Shown in pieces: positions 1 through 9,085 of a stretch of DNA of 64,000 bases. Positions within the stretch are counted from its first letter, which is position 1; each line of letters begins with the position of its first letter. This stretch comes from JAWVYT01 sp964605205 (GTDB lineage Bacteria > Gemmatimonadota > Gemmatimonadetes > Longimicrobiales > RSA9): assembly GCA_964605205.1 (NCBI GenBank), contig CAZSBL010000002.1:11151-75150 (forward strand). Direction: 5' to 3'. The notes under the pieces were generated by a model, which searched no databases, was not told where the DNA came from, and was given only the letters and a program-made list of their open reading frames with translations. Position numbers and translations under genes: made by a program.

Positions 1-333
1 ATCCAGCACGCGGCGGTCCTCCACTACGGCGCCGCTGGACAGGGAGTTGTCGAGCACGATCACCACGGCGGTGGGCGGGTGCGATCCGGCGTCCCGGTCG
101 ACGAACGGGCGGGCGGCGGCGCCGGCCAGGAGGACCACGCCTCCCACGCGCAGCGCCAGCAGGAGCAGCTGCCGCAGCCGGATCCGGGTGGCGTGCTCCC
201 GCTCCGCGCGCCGCAGGTACCGGACGGCGGGGAACAGTATGCGGGGCGCCCGGTGGCGGTGCAGCAGGTGGAGGGCCAGCGGTACCACCGCCACCGCGCC
301 GAGAGCCAGGAGGACCGGCGTCAGGAACGTCAT
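1..333 (-). CDS. BatA-type membrane protein, N-terminal part (3' end outside window)
   Basis: Partial gene: the ATG is at 333 and the frame stays open to the window edge, about 111 codons. The first ~22 residues form a hydrophobic segment, followed by a basic amphipathic stretch (RAEREHATRIRLRQ) and a second membrane segment at about residues 56-73; this is the usual N-terminal layout of BatA-type proteins. At the edge a von Willebrand A fold begins, with a MIDAS-like DNSLS at about residues 94-98. It lies 101 bp downstream of, and in the same direction as, the DUF58 gene, its normal neighbour in MoxR/DUF58/BatA clusters. No MoxR ATPase gene lies upstream, so that partner is elsewhere or downstream. 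Family call is by pattern recognition; the molecular role is not established. Confidence 0.75.
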   Translation of the reverse strand, partial: MTFLTPVLLALGAVAVVPLALHLLHRHRAPRILFPAVRYLRRAEREHATRIRLRQLLLLALRVGGVVLLAGAAARPFVDRDAGSHPPTAVVIVLDNSLSSGAVVEDRRVLD

Positions 334-434
334 TCGAGCGGTATCTGCGTCATGAGTGGGCTGAAGCTAACGGCGCGGCGGGGTGCGTCAACGCGTCTCC
401 CCAACGGCCATTGCCGCGGTGGCGGCCGGACTCG

Positions 435-1364
435 CTAACGCAGCCGGTCGCGACGGCGGATGTAGTGACGCAACGCCAGGGCCATCGGCTGATCGGTCTC
501 GATCACCGCGTAGTCCATCCCGGCGGGGGCCAGTGCATCACGCCACTCGCCGACGACGGCGTTCACCGCCGCCCGGTACTCCCGACGCAGCTCCGCCGCG
601 CTTGCGGCCACCTCCGCTCCCGTCTCCGGATCCACGAACCGGGCCTCGCCCACCCCGGGCAGCTCCCGCTCCCCCGGATCCAGCAGGTGGAAGACCATGA
701 CCTCGTGGCCGGCGTGCCGGAGCCGCCGCAACGCCCGCCGCGCGGGCTCGGGGTCCACCAGGAGGTCGGAGATCAGGACCACCAGCCCCCGCCGCCGGGC
801 CCGGGCCGCCACATCGGCCAACGGTGACGCCGCGTCGGTCCCCCGGCCGGGCTCGAGGGCCTCGAGCGTCCGTACCAGCCGGTGCCAGTGGGAGCGGCCG
901 CCCCGGGGCTCGATCCGGGTCCTTACCTCGCCATCGAAGGTGGTGAGCCCCACCGCGTCACCCTGTCGAACCAGGAGCAGCGCCAGCGCGGCGGCCAGCT
1001 GGCGGCCGTACCAGAGCTTTGATGGCAGCGCCCGCTCGTCGGAGCTCCACGCCATGGACGCGCTGCTGTCCAGGAGCAGCGTGGCCCGCACGTCCGTCTC
1101 TTCCTCGAACTGCTTCACGTAGTAGCGGTCCGAGCGGGCGAACATGCGCCAGTCCACGAACCGGAGGTCATCGCCCGGCTGGTAGGCGCGGTGCTCCGCG
1201 AACTCCACGCTGAACCCCCGGTGGGGGGAACGGTGGAGCCCGGTCAGGAGGCCCTCCACCACCCGGCTCGCCACCAGCTCCAGCCCGCCCAGCGCCGCCA
1301 GCTGCCCCGGCGCCAGCAGGTCCGCTCTCCGGCCGCCCGATCCGGGTGTGTCAGTGGATTCCAT
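435..1364 (-). CDS. DUF58 domain-containing protein
   Basis: 309 aa soluble protein. The block around residues 45-85 (GFSVEFAEHRAYQPGDDLR, then VDWRMFARSDRYYVKQFEEE) is the DUF58 signature. It is followed by a von Willebrand A-like fold starting LLLDSSASM (DxSxS metal site, about residue 97). DUF58 proteins normally work with a MoxR AAA ATPase and BatA-like VWA membrane proteins, possibly as a metal-dependent chaperone or envelope-quality system. Here it is first of two minus-strand genes, followed by the BatA-like gene at 1-333. Its promoter must lie in the 84-bp divergent gap shared with the M28 peptidase gene. Confidence 0.9.
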   Translation of the reverse strand: MESTDTPGSGGRRADLLAPGQLAALGGLELVASRVVEGLLTGLHRSPHRGFSVEFAEHRAYQPGDDLRFVDWRMFARSDRYYVKQFEEETDVRATLLLDSSASMAWSSDERALPSKLWYGRQLAAALALLLVRQGDAVGLTTFDGEVRTRIEPRGGRSHWHRLVRTLEALEPGRGTDAASPLADVAARARRRGLVVLISDLLVDPEPARRALRRLRHAGHEVMVFHLLDPGERELPGVGEARFVDPETGAEVAASAAELRREYRAAVNAVVGEWRDALAPAGMDYAVIETDQPMALALRHYIRRRDRLR

Positions 1365-1381
1365 GCCCCCAAGGTAGCCGG

Positions 1382-1411
1382 TTGTTCGGCGGCGGGGGGA
1401 GCCCGTACCTT
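1382..1411 (+). promoter_or_regulatory. Putative sigma-70-type promoter of the M28 peptidase gene
   Basis: TTGTTC (1382-1387), 18 bp, TACCTT (1406-1411); the ATG is 38 bp downstream. The same -10 hexamer and the same 18-bp spacing recur before lepA and glmM, which supports it. Confidence 0.5.
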
Positions 1412-1448
1412 GTCCGCTCCATCAGCCGACACTTTTGCCCGACAGCCC

Positions 1449-2999
1449 ATGAAGCGCATACTCCTGCTCCTGGCTCCCCTGCTCGTGGCCGCTACCTGTA
1501 CCGGCGCCGGTCCGGACGCCTCCGCCGACCTCGGGCCCGCCGCCGAAACCATTACGGCCAGCGACGTGTACGACCGGGTCGCTTTCCTCGCCTCCGACGC
1601 GCTCCGGGGCCGCGACACCCCGAGCCCCGGCCTCGACTCCGCCGCCCAGTGGATCGCCGATGAGCTCGCTTCGTTCGGGCTCGAGCCAGCGGGCGACGAC
1701 GGTTGGTTCCAGCGCTACCCGTATCCGGCCATCGGGCTCGACACCGAAGCCACCGTGCTCCAGGTGGCCGGCGGGCAGACGCATACCTTTTCCTACGGCG
1801 CCGACTTCTGGGCGTCCGCCGGGGGCTCAACGCCCGGGGACGTGGGAATGGTCTATGTCGGCCGGGATTTCGCCCACGACGCCGACGTGGCGGACCGGGC
1901 CGTGGTGGTCCGGCTTTCCGGCCTGACCGAGGAGGGCCGCCGGGGGGTGCGACTGGACCGCCAGGCCCACGCCCGGGTCTACCGGACCCTCTCCCTGGCC
2001 GCCGAGGCCGGCGCGACCGCCGTGGTCTTCATCACCGACGCCGCGCTGACCGAGGCGGATGTCCGCGCCCTCGCCGACACAGAGCAGGCGCCTTCACGGG
2101 TATACGGCGAGCCGGAAGACGGAGTGCCGGCCTTCTTCCTCCGCCACAGCGCCGGGCTGCGGCTCTTCCGGATGGCCGGGCTGGACGGGGAGGCGCTCCT
2201 CTTCGAGGGGGCCATCGAGCGACCGATCCCGCTTCCGGGCGTCACCGCCCGGACCCACGCTCCGCGGCGGACGCTGGATGACGCCCGGCCGCCGAACGTG
2301 GTGGGCGTGCTCCGGGGCAGCGACCCGGTCCTCGCCGAGAGCTACGTGGTGGTGACCGCCCACATGGACCACGTGGGCATCGGCCGCCCCGATGAGACCG
2401 GTGACTCCATCTACAACGGCGCCGATGATGACGCGTCGGGCACCGCCGTCCTGGTGGAGGTGGCCGAGGCGCTGGCTTCCCTGGAGACGAAGCCCCGTCG
2501 CTCGGTGCTGTTCGTGGCGGTGAGCGGTGAGGAGAAGGGGCTCCTGGGGTCCCGGTGGTTCGCCGACCATCCCACGGTCCCGCTGGAATCCATGGTCGCC
2601 AATCTGAACCTCGACATGGTCAGTCGGAACGCGCCCGACAGCATCGTGGTCATCGGGCAGGAGTACTCGTCGCTGGGTCCGCTCGTCAACAGGATCGCCG
2701 CCCAGCGGCCCGAGCTCGGGCTCACCGTGTCCGAGGACCTGTGGCCGGAACAGCGCTTCTTCTTCCGCAGCGATCATTTCAGCTTCGCCGCCCGGGAGGT
2801 CCCGGCCCTGTTCTTCTTCGCCGGAACCCACGAAGATTATCACAGGCCCGGTGACGAAGTGGACACCATCGACACCGACAAGGCGGCACGGATCGGGCGG
2901 CTGGTGCTCTACCTGACCCACGCCATCGCGAACAGCGAGACGCCGCCCGAGTGGGACCCGGAGGGGCTCGCGACGGTTCGCGAGCTGACCCGTCGCTAG
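1449..2999 (+). CDS. M28 family zinc aminopeptidase, exported
   Basis: 516 aa. The frame is open upstream, but the ATG at 1449 begins a classic signal peptide (MKRILLLLAPLLVAAT), so this start is chosen; the cysteine after it could be a weak lipobox. A PA-like insert occupies about residues 130-260. The M28 core follows: HMDH at 305-308 (zinc ligand), GADDDASG near 324-331 (bridging Asp), SGEEKG (general-base and zinc Glu), LNLDMV (zinc Asp) and EDYHRPGDE (zinc His). All metal ligands are present, so it should be an active exported di-zinc exopeptidase, probably scavenging amino acids from peptides. It is read from its own promoter, divergent from DUF58. Confidence 0.9.
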   Translation: MKRILLLLAPLLVAATCTGAGPDASADLGPAAETITASDVYDRVAFLASDALRGRDTPSPGLDSAAQWIADELASFGLEPAGDDGWFQRYPYPAIGLDTEATVLQVAGGQTHTFSYGADFWASAGGSTPGDVGMVYVGRDFAHDADVADRAVVVRLSGLTEEGRRGVRLDRQAHARVYRTLSLAAEAGATAVVFITDAALTEADVRALADTEQAPSRVYGEPEDGVPAFFLRHSAGLRLFRMAGLDGEALLFEGAIERPIPLPGVTARTHAPRRTLDDARPPNVVGVLRGSDPVLAESYVVVTAHMDHVGIGRPDETGDSIYNGADDDASGTAVLVEVAEALASLETKPRRSVLFVAVSGEEKGLLGSRWFADHPTVPLESMVANLNLDMVSRNAPDSIVVIGQEYSSLGPLVNRIAAQRPELGLTVSEDLWPEQRFFFRSDHFSFAAREVPALFFFAGTHEDYHRPGDEVDTIDTDKAARIGRLVLYLTHAIANSETPPEWDPEGLATVRELTRR

Positions 3000-3033
3000 G
3001 CGGACTGACACGGACTCCAACACGAACGGACCC

Positions 3034-3249
3034 ATGGGCATTCGATTTCTCGACTCGCTTCTGATGCTCCTGACCGCCGCCGCCGGCGTCGGCGCGGCCT
3101 ACTTCGCGGGCCACGCCCTCTCCAGCCACGCCGGCTGGGCCTGGATTACCGCCGGCGCGCTCGTGGTGGTGGCCGTCTTCCTCGGCGCCCTCACCAGCCG
3201 CCGGATCCGCGGCTACGCCAGAGAGAAGGGCGAGGAGATCAACCTGTAG
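3034..3249 (+). CDS. Small two-helix membrane protein
   Basis: 71 aa. Two hydrophobic helices (about residues 7-28 and 33-52), then a basic and acidic tail ending GYAREKGEEINL. ATG at 3034, 34 bp after the M28 stop, in the same direction, so probably co-transcribed. No family is recognised. Coding reality is supported by the position, the length of the hydrophobic segments and the positive residues following the second helix (positive-inside rule). Confidence 0.65.
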   Translation: MGIRFLDSLLMLLTAAAGVGAAYFAGHALSSHAGWAWITAGALVVVAVFLGALTSRRIRGYAREKGEEINL

Positions 3250-3382
3250 ACGGCGAGCTATCCCGCGGCTCCCACGGGCTCGGGCCTCCCGGACGGTGGC
3301 CCGGTACCGCCCTTGCCGGGCGGCCCACGGCCTGTCAGGTTCACCACTCCGCAACTATCTCAATGCCACGGAGGCCCCCTGA

Positions 3383-4159
3383 ATGAAGAACACACTTTCA
3401 CATCGTGCCCGCCGGTTCTCCGCCCGCGTGGCGCTCCTCCTCCTCCTGCCCATGATGGGGCTGGCCGCATGCGACGAGCTGACCGGCTCCGATGACGATG
3501 ACGGCATCGAGGGCACCTGGGTCCTGACGGAAGGCTCGGAAAGCGTCTTCCTCCAGATCACCAGCAGCACCGTCACCGTCTATGATGGCGAGATCGACGA
3601 CTGCTTCTATATCGAGACGTACAACCTCACACCCCAGGAAGGCGATCAGTACACGATCGCCGAGCCGAACTCCGGGTTCAGCTTCACCGTGACGATCCGC
3701 CGCGACGGGGACAACCTGATTGTCGGCTTCGAAAACGAGACGGAGGTCTACGAGCCGTCGGACCAGGACCTCTCCCAGCTCGAGGAGTGTGCCGTGGAGG
3801 CCGGTGGCGGGGGCGATCCGTCCATCACCTGTTCGGAGCTCCCGGCGATCTCGGTGGGTCAGGCCATCGACGGCGAGCTGACCACCAGCGATGACATGTA
3901 CGAGGGTCGCTACTTCGACCTCTACGGGCTCACGCTGTCCTCCGAGACATCGGTCCAGATCGACGCCACGTCGGACCCGGTGGATACGTACCTGTACCTC
4001 TACGAGGGCGACGGGACCTACATCACCGAGAACGACGACGCGAGTTCGGAAACGTTCAACTCCAGGATCAACACCACCCTCTCGGCTGGCTGCTACCGCA
4101 TTGAGGTGACCAGCTGGGGTGATGGGGAGACCGGCGCGTACACGGTGTCCGTGAACTGA
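3383..4159 (+). CDS. Lipoprotein with C-terminal PPC-like beta domain
   Basis: 258 aa. The signal peptide ends in LAAC (Cys about residue 29), a canonical lipobox, followed by an acidic linker (SDDDD). The middle (about 40-140) is a beta-rich lipocalin-like sequence with no recognised name. Residues about 150-258 resemble the bacterial pre-peptidase C-terminal (PPC) domain: YFDLYGLTL, a 'DTYLYLYEGDGTYI' segment, NDDAS, and CYRIEVTSW. PPC domains are common on secreted proteins of marine and soil bacteria; no enzyme domain is attached here. Ribosome site GGAGG lies 9 nt before the ATG. It is probably an outer-membrane or periplasm-facing lipoprotein; its ligand is unknown. Confidence 0.8.
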   Translation: MKNTLSHRARRFSARVALLLLLPMMGLAACDELTGSDDDDGIEGTWVLTEGSESVFLQITSSTVTVYDGEIDDCFYIETYNLTPQEGDQYTIAEPNSGFSFTVTIRRDGDNLIVGFENETEVYEPSDQDLSQLEECAVEAGGGGDPSITCSELPAISVGQAIDGELTTSDDMYEGRYFDLYGLTLSSETSVQIDATSDPVDTYLYLYEGDGTYITENDDASSETFNSRINTTLSAGCYRIEVTSWGDGETGAYTVSVN

Positions 4160-4201
4160 CGCCCGGCACGCTGGTCCGGCGCGGCGACGCCGCGCATTCC
4201 C

Positions 4202-4238
4202 GGGGCCCGGCCTTCCGTTCGCGGAGGCGCCGGGCCCC
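4202..4238 (+). terminator. GC-rich hairpin after the PPC lipoprotein gene
   Basis: GGGGCCCGGC (4202-4211) pairs with GCCGGGCCCC (4229-4238), a perfect 10-bp stem with a 17-nt loop. There is no proper T-run after it (GGCGTTTCGG), so it may be a weak intrinsic terminator or mRNA end-protecting hairpin isolating the lipoprotein from the lepA promoter. Confidence 0.5.
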
Positions 4239-4296
4239 GGCGTTTCGGGTAGCGCCACGGGACGCCGCGACCGGGTCGGTTTCCGGCCGGACCGGA

Positions 4297-4326
4297 TTTA
4301 CGCGCCCCTCGGACTCCCATTACCTT
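4297..4326 (+). promoter_or_regulatory. Putative promoter of lepA
   Basis: TTTACG (4297-4302), 18 bp, TACCTT (4321-4326). The GTG start is at 4373, giving a leader of about 40 nt. Same architecture as the sites at 1382, 16215 and 37331. Confidence 0.55.
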
Positions 4327-4372
4327 TCATGGCTGTCGTATCCCTGAAACGCTGAGCGAAAAGACGGATCGC

Positions 4373-6172
4373 GTGCGCATAGAACACATCCGCAACTTCT
4401 GCATCGTCGCCCACATCGACCACGGCAAGTCGACGTTGGCCGACCGCCTCCTGGAGTCCACGCACACGCTGGACAAGCGGGAGATGCGCGAGCAGGTGCT
4501 GGACTCCAACGAGCTGGAGCGGGAGCGGGGGATCACCATCAAGCTCCACGCGATCCGGATGGACTACAGGGCCCGGGACGGAAAGACGTACGATTTCAAT
4601 CTGATCGACACGCCCGGGCACGTGGATTTCACCTACGAGGTCAGCCGCAGTCTGGCGGCGTGCGAAGGGGCGGTGCTGGTGGTGGACGCGGCGCAGGGCG
4701 TGCAGGCGCAGACGCTGTCGAACCTCTTCCTGGCCATGGACGCCGGGCTCGAGATCATCCCGGTCCTGAACAAGATCGACCTGCCGGGCGCCGAGCCCGA
4801 GAAGCGGCGCGACGAACTGGTGGATCTGCTGGGGTGCGAGCCTGACGACGTGCTCCTGGTGAGCGCGAAGGAGGGCACGGGCGTCGATGCGCTGTTGGAG
4901 CGGGTCGTCGAGCGGGTCCCGCCGCCGGAGGGCGATCCCGACGCGCCACTCCGGGCGCTCATCTTCGACTCCTTCTATGACCAGTACCAGGGGGCGGTGC
5001 CGAGCATCCGCGTGGTGGACGGGAGCATCCGGCCCGGGATGAACATCACCTTCGGCGCGTCGGCGCAGGAGTACGAGGTCGACGAGGTGGGCTTCATGCG
5101 GCTGGGCCGGGTCAAGCAGAAGGAGCTGACCCCGGGGGACGTGGGGTACGTGATCGCGGCCATCAAGCGGGTCACCGAGACGCGCGTGGGCGACACGGTC
5201 CTGGACGCCGACAACCCCGCCGCCGAACTGCTGCCGGGCTACCAGGAGGTGAAGCCCATGGTCTTCAGCGGGCTCTACCCCACCGACGCCGACGACTACG
5301 AAGAGCTCCGGGACGCCCTGGAGCGGCTGAAGCTGAACGACGCGAGCCTCCATTACGAGCCGGAGACATCCACGGCCCTCGGCTTCGGGTTCCGGTGCGG
5401 GTTCCTGGGGCTGCTGCACATGGAGATCGTGCAGGAGCGGCTGGAGCGGGAGTTCGACCTCGACCTGATCACCACGGTCCCGAACGTGGAGTACCACGTG
5501 GTGAAGACCGATGACACCACCGAGCTGATCGAGAACCCCACGGCCATGCCGGACCGGGGCAGCATCCAGCGCGTGGAGGAGCCGTACGTGAAGGCCCGGA
5601 TCATGTGTCCGGCCGAGTACATCGGGAACGTGCAGAAGCTGCTCCACGACCGCCGGGGCGAGTACATCCACATGCATTACCTCGACTCGAACCGGGTCGA
5701 GTTCCTCTACGAGGTCCCGCTGGCCGAGGTGGTCCTGGACTTCTACGACAGGCTGAAGAGCGGCACCCGCGGCTACGCGTCGCTGGATTGGGAGCTCGAC
5801 GAGTACCGGCCGAACCCGCTGGTGAAGCTGGACATGCTCATCAACGGAGACCCCATCGACGCGTTCAGCGTGATCATCCACGAGGACAAGGCGTACGAGT
5901 ACGGCCGGGACATGGCCAGCAAGCTGAAGGATCTGATCCCGAGGCAGCAGTTCGCGGTGGCGATCCAGGCGGCCATCGGGACCAAGGTCATCGCCCGGAC
6001 CACGGTGCGGGCGCTGAAGAAGGACGTCACCGCCAAGTGCTACGGCGGTGACATCACCCGGAAGCGGAAGCTGCTGGAGAAGCAGAAGGAGGGGAAGCGC
6101 CGGATGAAGCAGGTCGGCACCGTCGAGATCCCCCAGGAGGCGTTCCTGGCGGTGCTCCAGGTCGGGGAGTGA
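4373..6172 (+). CDS. lepA: Elongation factor 4 (LepA), ribosome back-translocating GTPase
   Basis: 599 aa, the usual family length. GTG start at 4373: the conserved N-terminus (RIEHIRNFCIVAHIDHGKST) follows at once. G1 AHIDHGKST, G2 region RERGIT, G3 DTPGHVDF, G4 NKIDLP and G5 SAKEG are intact. LepA-specific C-terminal features are present, including LINGDPIDAF and the basic segment CYGGDITRKRKLL. Acts on 70S ribosomes in the cytoplasm, affecting translocation or initiation under stress. First gene of a plus-strand run; the glycosyltransferase gene starts 3 nt after its stop. Confidence 0.98.
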   Translation: MRIEHIRNFCIVAHIDHGKSTLADRLLESTHTLDKREMREQVLDSNELERERGITIKLHAIRMDYRARDGKTYDFNLIDTPGHVDFTYEVSRSLAACEGAVLVVDAAQGVQAQTLSNLFLAMDAGLEIIPVLNKIDLPGAEPEKRRDELVDLLGCEPDDVLLVSAKEGTGVDALLERVVERVPPPEGDPDAPLRALIFDSFYDQYQGAVPSIRVVDGSIRPGMNITFGASAQEYEVDEVGFMRLGRVKQKELTPGDVGYVIAAIKRVTETRVGDTVLDADNPAAELLPGYQEVKPMVFSGLYPTDADDYEELRDALERLKLNDASLHYEPETSTALGFGFRCGFLGLLHMEIVQERLEREFDLDLITTVPNVEYHVVKTDDTTELIENPTAMPDRGSIQRVEEPYVKARIMCPAEYIGNVQKLLHDRRGEYIHMHYLDSNRVEFLYEVPLAEVVLDFYDRLKSGTRGYASLDWELDEYRPNPLVKLDMLINGDPIDAFSVIIHEDKAYEYGRDMASKLKDLIPRQQFAVAIQAAIGTKVIARTTVRALKKDVTAKCYGGDITRKRKLLEKQKEGKRRMKQVGTVEIPQEAFLAVLQVGE

Positions 6173-6175
6173 CGC

Positions 6176-7039
6176 GTGCGTGCCGCCGTCATCCTCTCCA
6201 CTTACAACCAGCCGCAGTGGCTCCGGAAGACGCTCTGGGGGTACGCGCGCCAGACGCACCCGGACTTCGAGGTGGTCATTGCCGATGACGGCTCCGGGGC
6301 CGGGACCCGGGCGGTGGTGGCCGAGGCCCGGGAGAAGTATTCGCCGCTCGAGCTCCGCCACGTCTGGCACGCCGACTCCGGCTACCGGAAGTGCGTGATC
6401 CTGAACCGGGCCGTCATGGCCGCCGAGGCGCCCTACCTGATCTTCAGTGACGGTGACTGCATCCCCCGGTCCGACTTCGTGGCGACGCACGTTCGCCTCG
6501 CCCGGCCCGGCGCCTTCCTGTCCGGCGGGGCCGTGCGGCTCCCCCGGGACGTGAGCGAGGCGATCACCGAAGACGACGTGGTCACGGGACGTGCTTTCGA
6601 CGCTGGCTGGCTGATGGCCCGGGGCTTCAATCCGGGCCGGCACCGGCTGCGGCTCCTGGAGGGCGAGGCGTGGCCAGCGACCCTGGACGCGTTGAGCCCC
6701 ACCGGTGCCACCTGGAACGGCAACAACGCGTCTACGTGGCGGGAGATCGTGGTGCGGGCCAACGGCTTCGAGCACGAGATGGGGTACGGCGGCCAGGACC
6801 GGGAGTTCGGCGAGCGGCTGCGGAACCTGGGGGTGAGGAGCGTGCTGATCCGGCACCGGGCGGTTACCATTCATCTGGACCACGGCCGCCCCTACCGAAC
6901 CGAGGAGTCCATGCGAGCGAACCAGGCGATCCGGGATGCCACGCGGCGTGCCGGCACCGTACGGGCGCGCTGCGGGATCGAAGAGCTCGAGGCGGAGGCG
7001 TTCGTCGCCCCGTTGTCGGGCACGAAAGGAGCGGAATGA
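6176..7039 (+). CDS. Family 2 glycosyltransferase with galactosyltransferase-7 C-terminal block
   Basis: 287 aa, GTG start at 6176. GT-A fold: VILSTYNQP (nucleotide-sugar loop), IADDGSG, then DGDC (residues about 97-100) as the metal-binding DxD equivalent. The C-terminal NGFEHEMGYGGQDREFGERL motif belongs to the Glyco_transf_7C type, as in chondroitin-synthase-like enzymes, where the (E/Q)D pair takes part in catalysis. No membrane helix, so cytoplasmic, probably adding sugars to a surface polysaccharide or lipid. It is sandwiched between lepA (3 nt) and the ROK kinase gene (ATGA overlap), so cotranscription with both is likely. Donor and acceptor cannot be told from sequence. Confidence 0.85.
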   Translation: MRAAVILSTYNQPQWLRKTLWGYARQTHPDFEVVIADDGSGAGTRAVVAEAREKYSPLELRHVWHADSGYRKCVILNRAVMAAEAPYLIFSDGDCIPRSDFVATHVRLARPGAFLSGGAVRLPRDVSEAITEDDVVTGRAFDAGWLMARGFNPGRHRLRLLEGEAWPATLDALSPTGATWNGNNASTWREIVVRANGFEHEMGYGGQDREFGERLRNLGVRSVLIRHRAVTIHLDHGRPYRTEESMRANQAIRDATRRAGTVRARCGIEELEAEAFVAPLSGTKGAE

Positions 7040-8040
7040 GCGACGGATCGAAGCGGTGGGTGGTCGGGGTGGATCTGGGCGGAACGAACATCTCCGTGGG
7101 CGTGCTGCCGCTGGACGGTGGCAACGGCGATGTCCTGGCCATGACCACCAAGAGCACGGAGTCTCACAAGGGCCCCAAGTACGTGGTGGACAAGATCGTG
7201 GCCATGGTCAACGAGGCGATCCGAACCGTGGCCCACGAGCACGACGGCGGCAAGGAGGATTTCGCGGGGATCGGGATCGGCTCGCCCGGCCCGCTGGACC
7301 GGAAGACCGGCACCATCATCAACACGCCCAACCTGGGCTGGCGGAACTTCCCGCTGCGGGACCTGATCTCCAACGCCGTAGGCCTGCCGGCCAGCCTCGA
7401 CAATGACGCCAACTGCGCCACGTACGGCGAGTGGTGGCTCGGGGCGGGAAAGGACGTGGACACCCTGGTCGGCTTCACCCTGGGCACGGGGATCGGCGGC
7501 GGGATCGTGTTGAAAGGCGAGATCTTCCACGGCGCCAGCGACGCGGCCGGCGAGATCGGCCACATGACCATCGACAGCACGGGCCGGAAGTGCAACTGCG
7601 GCAACTACGGCTGCCTCGAAGCTTACGCCTCCGGTCCCAACATCGCTGCCCGGGCCGTGGAGGGGATCGAGGCCGGAGCGGAGACCGTGCTCCCGGACCT
7701 GGTGGACGGCAAGCTCGATAGGATCACCGCCGCCACCGTCTACGAGGGCGCCGTTCTCGGCGATGCCTACGCCAACGAGGTCATGAAGGAGACCGCCAAG
7801 TTCCTGGGCACCGGCATCGCCAACATCGTGAATATCCTGAACCCGGAGATGGTGGTCGTCACAGGCGGCGTGACCAGGGCCGGCGAGCACCTCTTCGTGC
7901 CGCTCCGGGCCGAGGTCCGGCGCCGGGCGTTCAAGAGCGCCCAGGAAGCGTGTCAGATCGTGCCGGCCGAGCTCATGGGCACCGCCGGCGTCATCGGCGC
8001 CATCGCCATGTTCAAGAACGACGTGCTGGGACGCGTTTGA
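7036..8040 (+). CDS. ROK family glucokinase-like sugar kinase
   Basis: 334 aa. The frame is open far upstream inside the glycosyltransferase gene, but the ATG at 7036 has AAAGGAG in front and overlaps the preceding TGA (ATGA), so it is chosen. DLGGTN (about 15-20) is the phosphate-binding loop; IGSPGPLD, LDNDANCATYGEW and GTGIGGGIV follow. The ROK signature and zinc site CNCGNYGCLE (with the upstream GEIGH histidine) are intact. Predicted to phosphorylate glucose or a related hexose/hexosamine with ATP in the cytosol. No repressor helix-turn-helix, so an enzyme rather than an NagC-type regulator. Next gene is another sugar/nucleoside kinase, 40 nt on. Confidence 0.93.
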   Translation: MSDGSKRWVVGVDLGGTNISVGVLPLDGGNGDVLAMTTKSTESHKGPKYVVDKIVAMVNEAIRTVAHEHDGGKEDFAGIGIGSPGPLDRKTGTIINTPNLGWRNFPLRDLISNAVGLPASLDNDANCATYGEWWLGAGKDVDTLVGFTLGTGIGGGIVLKGEIFHGASDAAGEIGHMTIDSTGRKCNCGNYGCLEAYASGPNIAARAVEGIEAGAETVLPDLVDGKLDRITAATVYEGAVLGDAYANEVMKETAKFLGTGIANIVNILNPEMVVVTGGVTRAGEHLFVPLRAEVRRRAFKSAQEACQIVPAELMGTAGVIGAIAMFKNDVLGRV

Positions 8041-8080
8041 CGGATCCGGTGCACGGCTGGATCCGCGGTGCCGGGGACCG

Positions 8081-9085
8081 GTGGGGCCTCCCGTGACCAT
8101 CGGCGTCCTCGGGACCATGGTCTGGGATACCATCGAGCACCCGTCCGGCGAGACCATCGAGCGATGGGGTGGCATCACCTACTCCCTGGCCGCCGCGGCC
8201 GCCGCGGCGCCCGACGGGTGGCGGGTCCGACCGATCGTACGTCTCGGCGCCGACCTGGCCGACCGGGCGTGGCGGTTCCTCGAGTCGGTGCCCGGCCTCG
8301 AGCTCCCGGGCGGCGTCCGTGAGGTGGAGGAGCCCAACAACCGGGTCCGGCTGCGCTACCGCGACCGCCACGACCGCGACGAGCAGCTCAGCGGCGGCGT
8401 GGCGGGGTGGACGTGGCAGCAGCTCGCGCCCTGCCTCGACGGCCTCGCCGGGTTGTACGTGAACCTGATCTCGGGGTTCGAGCTCGACCGCCAGACGGTC
8501 GGCCGGCTGACGGCTGTCCCCGTACCCCGGTACGTGGATCTCCACTCCCTGGTGCTCGGGATCGACGACGATGGGCACCGCGTGCCCCGGCGCCCCGAGA
8601 CGCCGGAGGCGTGGCTGGATCCCTTCCACGTGGTCCAGGCCAACCGGCGCGAGCTCGCCATCCTGGCCGGGGATGAACGGCCGGAGGCGGCGGCCCGGGC
8701 GGCCGTGCGGCGAGGGGTCCGGGCGGTGGTGGTGACGCGTGGCCCCGAGGCCGCGGCCTGGTTCGCCCCGGCCGATGCGCCGGTGTGGCCGAACGCCGTC
8801 GAGCCGGGCGGACCGGGTCCGGACGCGGATGCGGGTGGCCGAACGGCCTCCAACTCGTTTGATGGGGAGCGGTCGGTCCGGTCCGGCGAGGTGGCCCTCG
8901 ACACGCCGGGGTCGACGGGCGATCCTACCGGCTGTGGCGATGTGTGGGGCGCCACCTGCTTCGTGGAGCTGATGCGGGGGCGGCGTCTGAGCGACGCGAT
9001 GAGGGGGAGCAACCGGGCCGCCGCCCGGAACGTGGACCACCGTGGAGCCGATGGGCTCTACCAACACCTGAGGGCCGACGCGTGA
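8081..9085 (+). CDS. PfkB/ribokinase-family carbohydrate or nucleoside kinase
   Basis: 334 aa from GTG 8081; a second GTG at 8093, directly before TIGVLGTMVWDTI, is equally plausible. Ribokinase fold: GGITYSLAAAAAAAP is the substrate-glycine region. DPTGCGDVWGAT near residue 285 is the second PfkB signature, where the usual GAGD anion hole reads GCGD and the catalytic Asp is kept. Substrate unknown. The stop overlaps the next start (GTGA), coupling it to the STAS-GHKL gene; that coupling is unusual for a sugar kinase and suggests a signalling connection. Confidence 0.85.
   Translation: MGPPVTIGVLGTMVWDTIEHPSGETIERWGGITYSLAAAAAAAPDGWRVRPIVRLGADLADRAWRFLESVPGLELPGGVREVEEPNNRVRLRYRDRHDRDEQLSGGVAGWTWQQLAPCLDGLAGLYVNLISGFELDRQTVGRLTAVPVPRYVDLHSLVLGIDDDGHRVPRRPETPEAWLDPFHVVQANRRELAILAGDERPEAAARAAVRRGVRAVVVTRGPEAAAWFAPADAPVWPNAVEPGGPGPDADAGGRTASNSFDGERSVRSGEVALDTPGSTGDPTGCGDVWGATCFVELMRGRRLSDAMRGSNRAAARNVDHRGADGLYQHLRADA

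Noticed and set aside
4298..6883. 861-codon minus-strand open frame opposite lepA and the glycosyltransferase
   Set aside because: Shadow of GC-rich genes: low-complexity His/Leu/Val/Gly/Arg composition with no domain, whereas the plus-strand LepA motifs are unmistakable.
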